IMG/VR virus record: IMGVR_UViG_3300009151_000204
Location: 1-35,079 of that record
DNA: 35,079 bases
From: a virus
Strand: one strand, 5' to 3'
The translations under genes were made by a program, and so were the position numbers. Numbering within the stretch: the stretch's first letter is position 1; each line of letters starts with the position of its first letter. The notes beneath the pieces were generated by a model. It made no database searches. It had not been told where the DNA came from and saw only the letters and a program-made list of their open reading frames with translations. Shown one piece after another: positions 12,235-19,730 of this stretch.

Positions 12235-12990
12235 ATGAAATTTGGAACAGTAAAGAAAAATGAAGTAGAAATGGTTCGCTCGGGAGACTACCTGAGGAAC
12301 TTCAAAGAAGGTCAGACTAAGATTCGCTTTTTAAATGAAACAGATGAGTTTATTATGTTTCGAGAGCACTACACCTTAGAGGGTAAATCATTTCCCTGCC
12401 TTCAAGACAGTGCAAATTGCCCAGGTTGCACGAGTGAAATTGAGTCAGTCCGAAAGTCAAGCAGAAAATATGCAGTAAACGTATTGATGGTAGACAGTGG
12501 ATACGTTAACGCTGTAAAGATGCCAGTGACGCTTGTAAACAGAATTGTTACTAGATCTGAACGCAACGGCGGAACAATTACAAATCGTGATTATGTTATT
12601 TACCGTACCGGTAAAGGGCTAGAAACTGAATATGATGTCGAGCAGGACGAAAAGTACCCAGTAGAGCTTGCCCAATACGAACCAAGCCTAAAAGATATTA
12701 ACGTAATCTTGGAAACTTCATTTGAAGAAATTTGCGGACCAGTTTCTCAATTTGAGGGTTCTGTAAAGCCAAAGGCTAAAGCCGTAATTAAAGAAGAAAA
12801 AACAGAGGATTTCCCTTCTAAATCAGCAATCAATAGCGGACATGCTGATGATGAAGAAATTGACGAGTCCGCAGTCAGAGCTATGAAAATTAACGAACTG
12901 GTTGTCTTAGCGAGTCGTGCAAATTTAGACGTATCTAAAGCAGAGACACGCGAAGAAATGGTAGAACTTCTAATTGCAGAATTGGGTTAG
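12235..12990 (+). CDS. Single-stranded-DNA-binding protein (gp32-like), 251 aa
   Basis: The first 160 residues fit the OB-fold ssDNA-binding proteins of phages. GDYLRNFKEGQTKIRFL opens the domain and a zinc-binding loop is suggested by CLQDSANCPGC. The linker (about 165-215) is charged and ends in the acidic stretch ADDEEIDE, as expected of an SSB tail. Unusually, the last 35 residues form a small helical domain of SAP/HeH type (MKINELVVLASRANLDV). The start MKFGTVKK is favoured over an ATG 15 bases upstream because GAGGG fits it. A structured RNA follows directly, before the polymerase gene. Confidence 0.8.
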   Translation: MKFGTVKKNEVEMVRSGDYLRNFKEGQTKIRFLNETDEFIMFREHYTLEGKSFPCLQDSANCPGCTSEIESVRKSSRKYAVNVLMVDSGYVNAVKMPVTLVNRIVTRSERNGGTITNRDYVIYRTGKGLETEYDVEQDEKYPVELAQYEPSLKDINVILETSFEEICGPVSQFEGSVKPKAKAVIKEEKTEDFPSKSAINSGHADDEEIDESAVRAMKINELVVLASRANLDVSKAETREEMVELLIAELG

Positions 12991-12994
12991 AATA

Positions 12995-13059
12995 TCCCTG
13001 CCCACAGGGACCCCGCTCTGGAATTTTGACCAGACGGAAGGTTTGAGACCTTCGCGGGG
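12995..13059 (+). ncRNA. Compact three-way-junction RNA upstream of the polymerase
   Basis: A perfect 6-bp hairpin with loop CCCA (12995-13010) is followed at once by a three-way junction. P1 is CCCCGC/GCGGGG (13011-13016, 13054-13059), P2 TCTGG/CCAGA (13017-13034) and P3 GAAGGT/ACCTTC (13037-13053). Only two bases are unpaired in the junction. P1 ends two bases before the GTG start and includes the only G-rich stretch that could act as ribosome-binding site. No T-run follows. It is GC-rich in AT-rich DNA and looks like a translational operator. Confidence 0.65.
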
Positions 13060-13061
13060 AC

Positions 13062-15707
13062 GTGATTAAAATAAAAAGAAAATTACCAGTTTGGAACTTA
13101 CACACTCATTCTAGATATTCTGCGAATGATGCGCTTCCAACTCCTAGAGATATTGTCAACGCCGTTGCAGATATGGGACAACCAGCAATTGGCCTTACTG
13201 ACCACGGAAATATGGCTGGGTCAATCCAGCTGTACAACGCCGCGCAATCACGCGGAATAAAGCCGTTTCCTGGAACTGAACTTTACATTGTTGACGATAG
13301 GGAAAACACGAAAGCAAAACGTCATCACATGGGAATCGTTGCCTACACAACTGAAGGCTATAAAAATTTAGTTAAAATAAGTACCCTTAGCCATAAAAAC
13401 TTCCACAACAAACCTTTATTGGACTTTTCAGATTTAGCAGGATTAAGCGAAGCTGGTCTAACGAAAGGGATTGCCGCTACTTCAGGTTGTTATTTCGGCT
13501 TTGTTTCTCAAGCTGTAGTCAAAGAAGATGAATCTGCTCTCAAAAGTTACTTGCACAGTTTTAATAACTGGTTTGATAAATTTTATGTAGAACTACAAAA
13601 TCACAACATTGAACAAAATGGTTGGACCGACGAAATGGTTTCTACCTACCTATGGGATGTCGCCAGAGAAATGGGACTTCCATGCATTCTGACACAAGAT
13701 AGCCACTATATAAAGAAAGAAGATAGAAATGTCCATGAATCACTTAAACGAATGGTCGCATACGTATCAGACGCAGAAGATGCAGTCTTTCCAGGAGACG
13801 GATACCACCTTGCCGACGAACAATGGTTTCGAGACCACCATAAACCAGCCTTATTCAATTCAGGGATCGAAGGACTCCGCGACCTCTTGGGTGCGCACGA
13901 CCTTGAAATTCCAGAGCTAGATAACTATAAATATAGAATCCCGTTTACTACGGCAGACCCAGATACAGAACTGCGTACCACTTGTATTAAAAAGTTAGAA
14001 TCGCTGGGTCTGCTCAAGGGAGAATATAAAGAAAGACTAGAAAGTGAATTTGACATTATTCTTGACACTGGAATGGCTGGATATTTACTTTTAGTAAAAG
14101 AAGTAACCGATTGGTGCAAAGATAATAAAATTTTTTATCAAGCAAGAGGGTCCGCATCGGGTTCAATTGTTTGTTGGATGCTGGGAATTACTCAAGTTGA
14201 TCCCGTCAAGTGGAAGCTGCGTTTTGAGCGCTTTATTTCTAGAGACCGAACAAAGCCTCCAGATATTGATTTGGACGTTGAGCACCTTCGCAGACAAGAA
14301 CTAATCGAATGGCTTGAAACTAGATTTTCGGTTAATCAAATTGGTACATGGCTAGAACATTCAATTACTGGAGACGATGAAGAATCTAAAGGGAGCCTCA
14401 GGGTTAGATACTACGCACGTCAAAAGATGAACGGTGTCACAAATCCAGTCCCGTGGAACAAAATTCCACAAGAAGATAGAGACATGCTAAAGCAAATCTC
14501 TCAGTTCTCTCCATACAACGCATATGGAACGCACGCTGCTGGTTTGGTTGTCACTACAACTTCTGATGAATTTAACTCACTAGTACCACTAATGATGGTC
14601 GCATCTTCCAAAACCCTGGTTTCTCAATATGACATGGGAGACGTAGAAAAACTTGGCTTAGTCAAACTTGACGTACTTGGGCTTAAAACTCTTTCTATAT
14701 TAAACAAAGCAATGATAAATTTGGATAAAGATCCGCTCGATGGTCTTGATTGGATACCTTTAGACGATTCAAAAACCTTTACTGCAATATCTAAGGGAAG
14801 AACGGAAGGCGTGTTTCAGCTGGAAGGGATATCGGCCAAGTACGGTTGTATGGAATTAAAGCCCAATAAAATTACCGATATTGTTGCAGCTATGGCTTTG
14901 TTCAGACCGGCAACTATGGATTCTGGTGCAACAAAAACTTATATTAAGCGCAAGCATAAAGAAGAAAGTATTCCTGAGATGCATCAAATCATTTCAAAAA
15001 ATACAAAAGCCACTTATGGAATTATGCTTTTTCAAGAACAAGTCATATCTATTCTTAGAGACCTCGGAATGGACGCAGATAATTTAACGTCTTTTCTCAA
15101 GGCGGTAAAATCCTCTAATTCAGACATTGGGGATGCCGGCGGAGTAATTGCTGGATACAAATCTCGCGTACAAGAAATGTCAGTTGAAAAAGGTATGAAC
15201 GAAAACGATTTTGCGTGGTTATGGGAAGCAATCGAAGGTTTTGCGGCATACGGATTTAATCAAGCACATTCGGTTGCGTATGGACTTACTGCTTATAGAT
15301 GCGCATATCTAGCGCAAAACCATCCAATTGAGTTTTTTGCCGCGGTTTTATCCGTGGCCGCCGGAACCGATAAAGAGCAAAACTACATTGCCGCTGCTAG
15401 AAAGTATGGAGTAAGAATTTTATCCTCTGACGTTCAATATTCTGGCGTCACATACACAGTGGACAAAAAAAGAAAATCAATCAGAAAAGGTTTATTATCA
15501 ATTAAAGGAGTAGGCGAAAAGGCAGCGATAGAAATTATTAATGCCAGGCCAGATGGTGGATGGAAAAATAAAGAAGATTTCGCCAGTACTGTTAGCCACA
15601 GAAAAGTTACTGGAATTAAAGCCTTAAAAGAAGGAGATTCAACAGTGGGAACAATTGGCAAACTGCACGAATCTGGAGCGTTAGAGAGTTTGTATGAAGC
15701 CGTTTGA
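13062..15707 (+). CDS. dnaE: DNA polymerase III alpha subunit, DnaE type, 881 aa
   Basis: Replicative C-family polymerase. The N-terminal PHP domain keeps its metal ligands (HTHSRYS near 14-20, LTDHGNM near 46-51, RHHMGIVAY). The palm catalytic aspartates lie in PDIDLD near residue 400 and in KLDVLGLKTL near 537. The finger region includes MLFQEQVI and AAYGFNQAHSVAYG. The C-terminus has a helix-hairpin-helix (SIKGVGEKAA). At 881 residues it is shorter than bacterial DnaE (about 1100-1200) and lacks room for the OB-fold and tau-binding domains. The start is GTG, within a possible RNA operator. It overlaps the HNH gene by 14 bases. Confidence 0.93.
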   Translation: MIKIKRKLPVWNLHTHSRYSANDALPTPRDIVNAVADMGQPAIGLTDHGNMAGSIQLYNAAQSRGIKPFPGTELYIVDDRENTKAKRHHMGIVAYTTEGYKNLVKISTLSHKNFHNKPLLDFSDLAGLSEAGLTKGIAATSGCYFGFVSQAVVKEDESALKSYLHSFNNWFDKFYVELQNHNIEQNGWTDEMVSTYLWDVAREMGLPCILTQDSHYIKKEDRNVHESLKRMVAYVSDAEDAVFPGDGYHLADEQWFRDHHKPALFNSGIEGLRDLLGAHDLEIPELDNYKYRIPFTTADPDTELRTTCIKKLESLGLLKGEYKERLESEFDIILDTGMAGYLLLVKEVTDWCKDNKIFYQARGSASGSIVCWMLGITQVDPVKWKLRFERFISRDRTKPPDIDLDVEHLRRQELIEWLETRFSVNQIGTWLEHSITGDDEESKGSLRVRYYARQKMNGVTNPVPWNKIPQEDRDMLKQISQFSPYNAYGTHAAGLVVTTTSDEFNSLVPLMMVASSKTLVSQYDMGDVEKLGLVKLDVLGLKTLSILNKAMINLDKDPLDGLDWIPLDDSKTFTAISKGRTEGVFQLEGISAKYGCMELKPNKITDIVAAMALFRPATMDSGATKTYIKRKHKEESIPEMHQIISKNTKATYGIMLFQEQVISILRDLGMDADNLTSFLKAVKSSNSDIGDAGGVIAGYKSRVQEMSVEKGMNENDFAWLWEAIEGFAAYGFNQAHSVAYGLTAYRCAYLAQNHPIEFFAAVLSVAAGTDKEQNYIAAARKYGVRILSSDVQYSGVTYTVDKKRKSIRKGLLSIKGVGEKAAIEIINARPDGGWKNKEDFASTVSHRKVTGIKALKEGDSTVGTIGKLHESGALESLYEAV

Positions 15708-16047
15708 CAGGGTAAAACTACGTTCTGAGGGCAAGTGCGAAGCCATGGTGTTCATTGAAGTAACTGGTGTTTGGACTAGATGCTGGAAGCAACCAGTTGA
15801 AGTTCACCACATGCTTACCAGGGGGCGTGGGGGAGCCGTGTTGGATAAAGCTGGGGAAATATACCATTTAATTGCTTTATGTCCGCGGTGTCACGCTGCA
15901 AGCGATGGGGGAGAGGCATATGAGGGGGACTTACTTATAGATGGATATGTAATAACAAATGAACTAGAAGAGCCAAAATATTTAGGATCAGACAAATATC
16001 TAAGAAGAAAGTATGGAGATGACAAACCCACTAAAAAAGATAATTAA
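15694..16047 (+). CDS. HNH endonuclease, 117 aa
   Basis: An HNH/zinc-finger nuclease: a CEAM...TRC pair near residues 15-30, EVHHMLTRGRGG with the histidine pair, and the second knuckle CPRCH near 73-77 followed by an acidic loop. The fold cuts DNA with one metal ion. In phages such proteins act in recombination, repair, packaging or as homing nucleases. It is embedded in the replication operon, overlapping the polymerase by 14 bases and the next gene by 35, so it is an integral gene rather than an inserted homing element. Confidence 0.85.
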   Translation: MKPFDRVKLRSEGKCEAMVFIEVTGVWTRCWKQPVEVHHMLTRGRGGAVLDKAGEIYHLIALCPRCHAASDGGEAYEGDLLIDGYVITNELEEPKYLGSDKYLRRKYGDDKPTKKDN

Positions 16048-16783
16048 TGCCGCTAGCCTTCCGGTTACCGTTAGACATTCTCGTTGGTTAGAACTAAACA
16101 GCAACACCAAATACAACGAAAAGGCACTTAAGTTTGCCGCCGATGCACTTGCTCAAGATGTTGGTGGAAATAGAAAGCGCGCAAAGCGTTTATTTAGGTC
16201 TTCCGCCATGGGGCAGTGTGATAGAAAGCGCGTCATGGCCTACGTTGGCGCTCCTGAACAAATTGTAGAAAACGCAGATCTTGCTAATATTTTTCATACG
16301 GGAAACTTCTTGCACCTGAAATGGCAAATGGCTGGTTTAACCGAAGGGTGGTTAGCTGAAGCAGAAGTTCCGGCAGAAAGCCCAACCATGTTACTAGGCG
16401 GAACTATGGACGGAATTCTTTACAACGGACACGGCCTAGAATTCAAAACTATTAACTCAAATGGGTTTAGATATGTCATGGATAGGGGTCCAGATAAAAA
16501 GCACATACTTCAAGTACATTCATACATGGCAATGACGGATATAGAACAATTTTCTATTATTTACGAAAACAAAGATACTGGCGTATGGAGAGAATTTGGA
16601 GTAAAAAAAGATGATAACATTATTAGCGAAGTTGTTAATAAAATTGATGAACTCACACAAGCTCTCGAAAGAGAGGAATTACCACCGATGCTCCCCCTCT
16701 GTCAAACCAAAGAAGGAACAGAATTCAGATACTGTCAATTTAGCGATATCTGTGGGACATCCAAGTACTCAGACTTTAAGTGA
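16013..16783 (+). CDS. Cas4/RecB-like PD-(D/E)XK nuclease, 256 aa
   Basis: A RecB-family exonuclease of the Cas4 type common in phages. The core shows GGTMDGIL with the metal-binding aspartate, then GLEFKTIN as the E-x-K motif, followed by HILQVHSYMAM, the conserved QxxxY motif. Cysteines are found early (MGQCDRKR) and late (LCQ, YCQFSDIC), as in [4Fe-4S] Cas4 proteins. It probably processes DNA ends in recombination with the SSB and the RuvC-like resolvase. ATG 16013 and ATG 16019 are both possible starts. No CRISPR array is seen, so a defence role is not implied. Confidence 0.85.
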   Translation: MEMTNPLKKIINAASLPVTVRHSRWLELNSNTKYNEKALKFAADALAQDVGGNRKRAKRLFRSSAMGQCDRKRVMAYVGAPEQIVENADLANIFHTGNFLHLKWQMAGLTEGWLAEAEVPAESPTMLLGGTMDGILYNGHGLEFKTINSNGFRYVMDRGPDKKHILQVHSYMAMTDIEQFSIIYENKDTGVWREFGVKKDDNIISEVVNKIDELTQALEREELPPMLPLCQTKEGTEFRYCQFSDICGTSKYSDFK

Positions 16784-16949
16784 GAATTTAGATGATATTG
16801 AGTATCCCGAAAGATATATACAGGAAGATGGAGAAATTGTCTGTCACCATTGCGGAAAAATCTGGAAAATTGAAGAGCTCAGAGTCCATTGTGGATCACC
16901 ATCCTGCGATTGGTTTAAGTGTGACTGTAAAAACTTCTTCAGAATATGA
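16752..16949 (+). CDS. Small zinc-ribbon protein, 65 aa (start uncertain)
   Basis: The frame ends at 16949 and encodes CHHCGK near residue 29, then HCGSPSCDWFKCDCKNFF, giving at least two Cys pairs with histidines, typical of a small zinc ribbon. The only plausible start is GTG 16752, inside the nuclease gene's last codons, with no clear ribbon-proximal ribosome-binding site. The frame from ATG 16792 is a different frame without such motifs and is rejected. Function unknown. Confidence 0.55.
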   Translation: MGHPSTQTLSENLDDIEYPERYIQEDGEIVCHHCGKIWKIEELRVHCGSPSCDWFKCDCKNFFRI

Positions 16950-16957
16950 AGCGACGC

Positions 16958-16988
16958 CGGCTCAACCTATCCTAAAGGAAGGGAGCCG
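16958..16988 (+). other. GC-rich hairpin in the gap after the replication module
   Basis: A perfect 6-bp stem CGGCTC/GAGCCG with further pairing inside (CCT/AGG), in a GC-rich patch (16951-17005) within AT-rich DNA. CGACGCCG occurs on both sides as a direct repeat. No T-run follows on either strand. It may mark a transcript boundary or processing site. The gap 16950-17085 otherwise holds only the promoter candidate at 17024-17053. Confidence 0.45.
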
Positions 16989-17023
16989 ACGCCGCGCCGC
17001 CCGCATTTCAGATAACTAATCGC

Positions 17024-17053
17024 TGGACGGCACCTAAAAGTGCTATCTATAAA
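17024..17053 (+). promoter_or_regulatory. Candidate rightward promoter
   Basis: TGGACG (17024-17029) and TATAAA (17048-17053) are separated by 18 bases, with an AT-rich stretch after the -10. It lies in the first real gap after the replication module and upstream of the lysis-type cassette. The -35 is weak, so activation may be needed. Confidence 0.45.
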
Positions 17054-17085
17054 ATAACATACTTTTCAAACCACTAGGACTATAT

Positions 17086-17484
17086 ATGGCTGTAAAAATT
17101 AAAAAGGGAGAAGAAAAACACATCCAGCTGTCCAGCAGACTCATGGATGTTCCACTCAGTCTTGGATTGCCATCGGTAGAAGATTTATGGATAGAAATAT
17201 CTACTTATGTCGACATTTTATTGGGCAGAGAAGAATCTCCCATAGACTCGCCGTACTTAGCCTTGGCAGAATGCGCTACGGCATACTATTCTCGCGCACA
17301 AGAAATAGATATGTTAATACATTCAGCGGAGCGAGAAGGAGCGGTTATGAGAGGATCTAGTTACTATAAATTCAGAACTGGTGAACTGCGTTCGTTTATT
17401 GAATTGGCAAAGAAATGTGCTGAACTTGGCTCCAGAAGATTAACCCAAGAACAGCTTCTGCAACAACAAAGATTTGAGGAATAA
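17086..17484 (+). CDS. Conserved hypothetical protein, 132 aa
   Basis: An all-helical protein with the segments EIDMLIHSAEREG, GSSYYKFRTGELRSFIELA and ELGSRRLTQEQL. This pattern recurs in actinophage proteins near packaging genes and weakly recalls the C-terminus of P27-type small terminases. A better small-terminase candidate lies at 21829-22287, so I leave this as unassigned. The start follows TAGGA. Its stop overlaps the next start (TAATG). Confidence 0.7.
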   Translation: MAVKIKKGEEKHIQLSSRLMDVPLSLGLPSVEDLWIEISTYVDILLGREESPIDSPYLALAECATAYYSRAQEIDMLIHSAEREGAVMRGSSYYKFRTGELRSFIELAKKCAELGSRRLTQEQLLQQQRFEE

Positions 17485-17669
17485 TGAAAACTGTTTATTT
17501 TTGTGTAGCGATTTCAATAGGATTAGTTATTGTTGCTATAACTCAAACAATGCCGACTAAATCAGTTCCTTCTGTAACGCAAACACCAACTGTATCTTCT
17601 ACGCAGACACTTAACATCCCAACACCTGGTCCAAAACCGGCTGGCGACGATGGTGAAAGCAATGGCTAA
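17484..17669 (+). CDS. Small signal-anchored protein, 61 aa
   Basis: A short N-terminal hydrophobic helix (YFCVAISIGLVIVAI) is followed by a proline-, serine- and threonine-rich tail ending in acidic residues. The tail is probably extracytoplasmic and disordered. It is coupled to both neighbours by overlaps of one and eight bases. Position near the endolysin gene suggests a holin-associated or spanin-like role, but I see no decisive motif. Confidence 0.6.
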   Translation: MKTVYFCVAISIGLVIVAITQTMPTKSVPSVTQTPTVSSTQTLNIPTPGPKPAGDDGESNG

Positions 17670-18027
17670 AGGGACAATGGACGCTACAATAATTTCAGCA
17701 ATTTCAGTAACATGTTTTATTTTTGGTTTTTCTTTAAGTGCCTATATGTCGTATTTATCTAAAAAAATAGAAAATAAAACTAGTGAAGAATTTGAAGTTG
17801 GAATAAGAAAAAAAGCCGCCATGGAGTTATCAATGCACGCATATTTTCAGCTTGGAGAAGTTGTAGATAAAGAACTTCTGCAAGAAATGTCATCAGAATT
17901 AATTGGCTTTAACTTAGGCTTGCACACAGCAGGTTTAATTATCAACAGCGAGCCAGGCTCACGACTATTGATAGTAGAAAAAGTAAGCGATGATGGAGAA
18001 ATTGTCTACGACGTGGAGAAAACGTGA
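17662..18027 (+). CDS. Membrane-anchored hypothetical protein, 121 aa
   Basis: Starts with a hydrophobic helix (TIISAISVTCFIFGFSLSAYM), followed by a charged, helical cytoplasmic-type domain of about 95 residues. ATG 17662 overlaps the upstream stop by 8 bases; an in-frame ATG at 17650 would add four residues. The stop overlaps the GTG of the HslV-like gene (GTGA), linking the two translationally. A holin or a membrane partner for the hydrolase are both possible. Confidence 0.6.
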   Translation: MAKGTMDATIISAISVTCFIFGFSLSAYMSYLSKKIENKTSEEFEVGIRKKAAMELSMHAYFQLGEVVDKELLQEMSSELIGFNLGLHTAGLIINSEPGSRLLIVEKVSDDGEIVYDVEKT

Positions 18028-18602
18028 CTACAATAATTGCAGTACAAGGCACTGGCTGGGCAAGCATGGGATACGATTCAGCCGTGACAGAAGCTCATAA
18101 AAAATCAATAGTAAAAAATTCTAAATATTTTAAGCGCGGTGAGTTTCACGTTGTATTTGCTGGAGACTTAAGAGCGGGACAGATTATTTCAAATGAACTA
18201 ATTTTACCGTCATCTAAAAGTATTGTCACCTACGAAGAATTTGATAAATATATTTATTCTGATTTCATTGGTTCATTAATCAATGTATTAAAGGATAATG
18301 ATGTAGAACTGACAGAAGAAAAAGGGTGGCCAATTGAAATGCTTGTCATGTGGAATGGAATTGTATGTGAAGTAAGTTCCGATCTATCTTTTGGTAGAGA
18401 AGACAGAGGAATGTACGCTCTAGGAACGGGCCAGGGATATGGCTTGGGAGCGTTATCCGCGTTGTACAGCGGAGGAACACAAAAAAGCGCTAATGAAGCA
18501 ATTAAACAAGCGCTTACAATCGCATCTGAATATGATGCTTATACAGGGCTACCAGCCAATGTAATATCAACAAAATTAAAATCCAATTGGAAGGATATAT
18601 AA
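18024..18602 (+). CDS. HslV/proteasome-like Ntn hydrolase, 192 aa
   Basis: Resembles HslV, the peptidase of the HslUV protease. The start MTTIIAVQGTG exposes a threonine nucleophile after methionine removal, as in HslV (MTTIVSV). GYDSAVTE follows, where HslV has AGDGQATL. FAGDLRAGQ, ALGTGQGYGLGAL and the helix AIKQALTIASEYDAYTG match further family positions. HslV needs an AAA+ unfoldase partner; none is beside it, though a phage AAA+ ATPase lies at 1-1172. The GTG start overlaps the upstream TGA. It might process virion or lysis proteins, or host proteins. Confidence 0.8.
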   Translation: MTTIIAVQGTGWASMGYDSAVTEAHKKSIVKNSKYFKRGEFHVVFAGDLRAGQIISNELILPSSKSIVTYEEFDKYIYSDFIGSLINVLKDNDVELTEEKGWPIEMLVMWNGIVCEVSSDLSFGREDRGMYALGTGQGYGLGALSALYSGGTQKSANEAIKQALTIASEYDAYTGLPANVISTKLKSNWKDI

Positions 18603-18603
18603 A

Positions 18604-19125
18604 ATGGCACTACCAATTAAAAACGGAAAGATAACTAATCCGTACGGAATTAAAGGTAACCTTTGGTCTTCGGGTCGTCACCAAGGAGCAGATTTTGCTA
18701 CTCCCACCGGCACTCCACTTCTATCTGTTTCTGACGGAACAGTTGTCGGTGTTGGCCAATGCTGGGGCCCAGCTTTTGGAAATCATCAAGTAATCGTTCA
18801 TTATGTAGTTAACAAGCTTAACTACTGGGCCATTTATGCGCATTGTTCGGCAGATTTTGTAAAAGTTGGTCAAAAAGTGAAGATGGGCGACAAGATTGCT
18901 CTTAGTGGGGCAGAAGGAAACGTAACTGGTCCTCACCTGCATTTTGAAGTTCACACTGTTGACCGGTGGGACAAGAAAACAGACATCAACCCACAGTTTT
19001 TGTTTGACTTAAAATCAGCTTCAAAAGAAGTCGCATTGAAGAAGGCGGCAACCGCTAAAAAGGTCACACCCACGGTAAGAGAAATAACTTCTGCTTTAAA
19101 GTCTAAAAATATTAAAAGTGAATAG
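18604..19125 (+). CDS. M23-family peptidoglycan endopeptidase (endolysin candidate), 173 aa
   Basis: A LytM/M23 zinc metallopeptidase that cuts peptide cross-links in the cell wall. The metal and catalytic residues are in place: H26 and D30 in RHQGADF, H80 in YAHCS, and H111/H113 in GPHLHFE. There is no signal peptide, so release would need a holin. The last 40 residues are basic and alanine/lysine-rich and may bind the wall. Small membrane proteins sit on both sides, forming a lysis cassette. AAGGA upstream supports the start. Confidence 0.88.
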   Translation: MALPIKNGKITNPYGIKGNLWSSGRHQGADFATPTGTPLLSVSDGTVVGVGQCWGPAFGNHQVIVHYVVNKLNYWAIYAHCSADFVKVGQKVKMGDKIALSGAEGNVTGPHLHFEVHTVDRWDKKTDINPQFLFDLKSASKEVALKKAATAKKVTPTVREITSALKSKNIKSE

Positions 19126-19182
19126 GAAGGTTTAGTAATCTTTATGTAGCCAAGCTCACAAAACTACGTAGAGAGAGCACTA

Positions 19183-19479
19183 ATGCAATTCACACTCGAC
19201 CAGATTCTTGGTTTTTTTGGAGTTCTTCTAGCTTTCTTTTATGGAATGTATAATCGCCGTGTGAGAAAGCTAGAAGATTCCATTGAAGAAATTAAAGACA
19301 TTACAATCGAAATTAGACTGGAAACTAAAAATAATCACGGTAGCTCACTGCGTGATCAAACTGACAGAATTGAAGAAAGTCAAGAAAAAACAAATGAGAG
19401 ACTTAACGGAATCTCAATAGTTTTGGCGAAACTTCAAGGCAGATTTGAACAGCACATGGAGCATACCGAGAAGGGATAA
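19183..19479 (+). CDS. Holin-like / DUF2746-like membrane protein, 98 aa
   Basis: One N-terminal membrane helix (ILGFFGVLLAFFYGMY) followed by a basic turn (NRRVRK) and about 65 residues of coiled coil, ending in histidines. This design is typical of DUF2746-type proteins that lie next to actinophage endolysins and are proposed holins. Experimental proof is lacking for most of them. It follows the M23 peptidase after a 57-base gap that holds no other gene. Confidence 0.7.
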   Translation: MQFTLDQILGFFGVLLAFFYGMYNRRVRKLEDSIEEIKDITIEIRLETKNNHGSSLRDQTDRIEESQEKTNERLNGISIVLAKLQGRFEQHMEHTEKG

Positions 19480-19481
19480 CC

Positions 19482-19730
19482 ATGAGTATTGCCGAGAGAC
19501 TCTCTGAAGTAAGAGAGGACGGTCCGCCTTGGCAAACATGTTCCGTCCACTGGGTAAAAGAAAAACTGGCAAAAGAAGAGCAAACGGCGCTTGAAACGTT
19601 AATTTTTGAAAGAACAGTATCTTTTCATGCAGTAGCTAAAATCATAAAAGAAGAAGTCGGAGTAAGCGTCAGCCCCAACGCAATTTCTAGACACTGTCGC
19701 TCCCTATGCAAATGCGAGGTGTCAAAATGA
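19482..19730 (+). CDS. Small helix-turn-helix protein, 82 aa
   Basis: The central part (FHAVAKIIKEEVGVSVSPNAISRHCR) has the spacing of a helix-turn-helix, preceded by a helical segment (EEQTALETLIFE) and a conserved-looking DGPPWQTC. Similar small proteins precede packaging or nuclease genes in actinophages. The start lies 2 bases after the upstream stop, and the stop overlaps the next ATG (ATGA). It may bind DNA. Target unknown. Confidence 0.65.
   Translation: MSIAERLSEVREDGPPWQTCSVHWVKEKLAKEEQTALETLIFERTVSFHAVAKIIKEEVGVSVSPNAISRHCRSLCKCEVSK

Noticed and set aside
13011-13059. Glutamine riboswitch (glnA type), suggested by the three-way junction and GACGGAAG
   Set aside because: The second conserved block of that riboswitch (GAAGGAACGC-like) is missing and the downstream gene is a polymerase, not nitrogen metabolism.
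15694-16047. Homing endonuclease or mobile element
   Set aside because: The gene overlaps both neighbours, no interrupted gene or intron or intein boundary is visible, and composition matches its surroundings.
16013-16783. A CRISPR-Cas component
   Set aside because: No CRISPR array or other cas gene is present. Stand-alone Cas4/RecB-like nucleases are common phage recombination genes.
16792-17019. A 75-residue gene after the Cas4-like nuclease
   Set aside because: Another frame over the same bases encodes an obvious zinc ribbon, and this frame has no motif.
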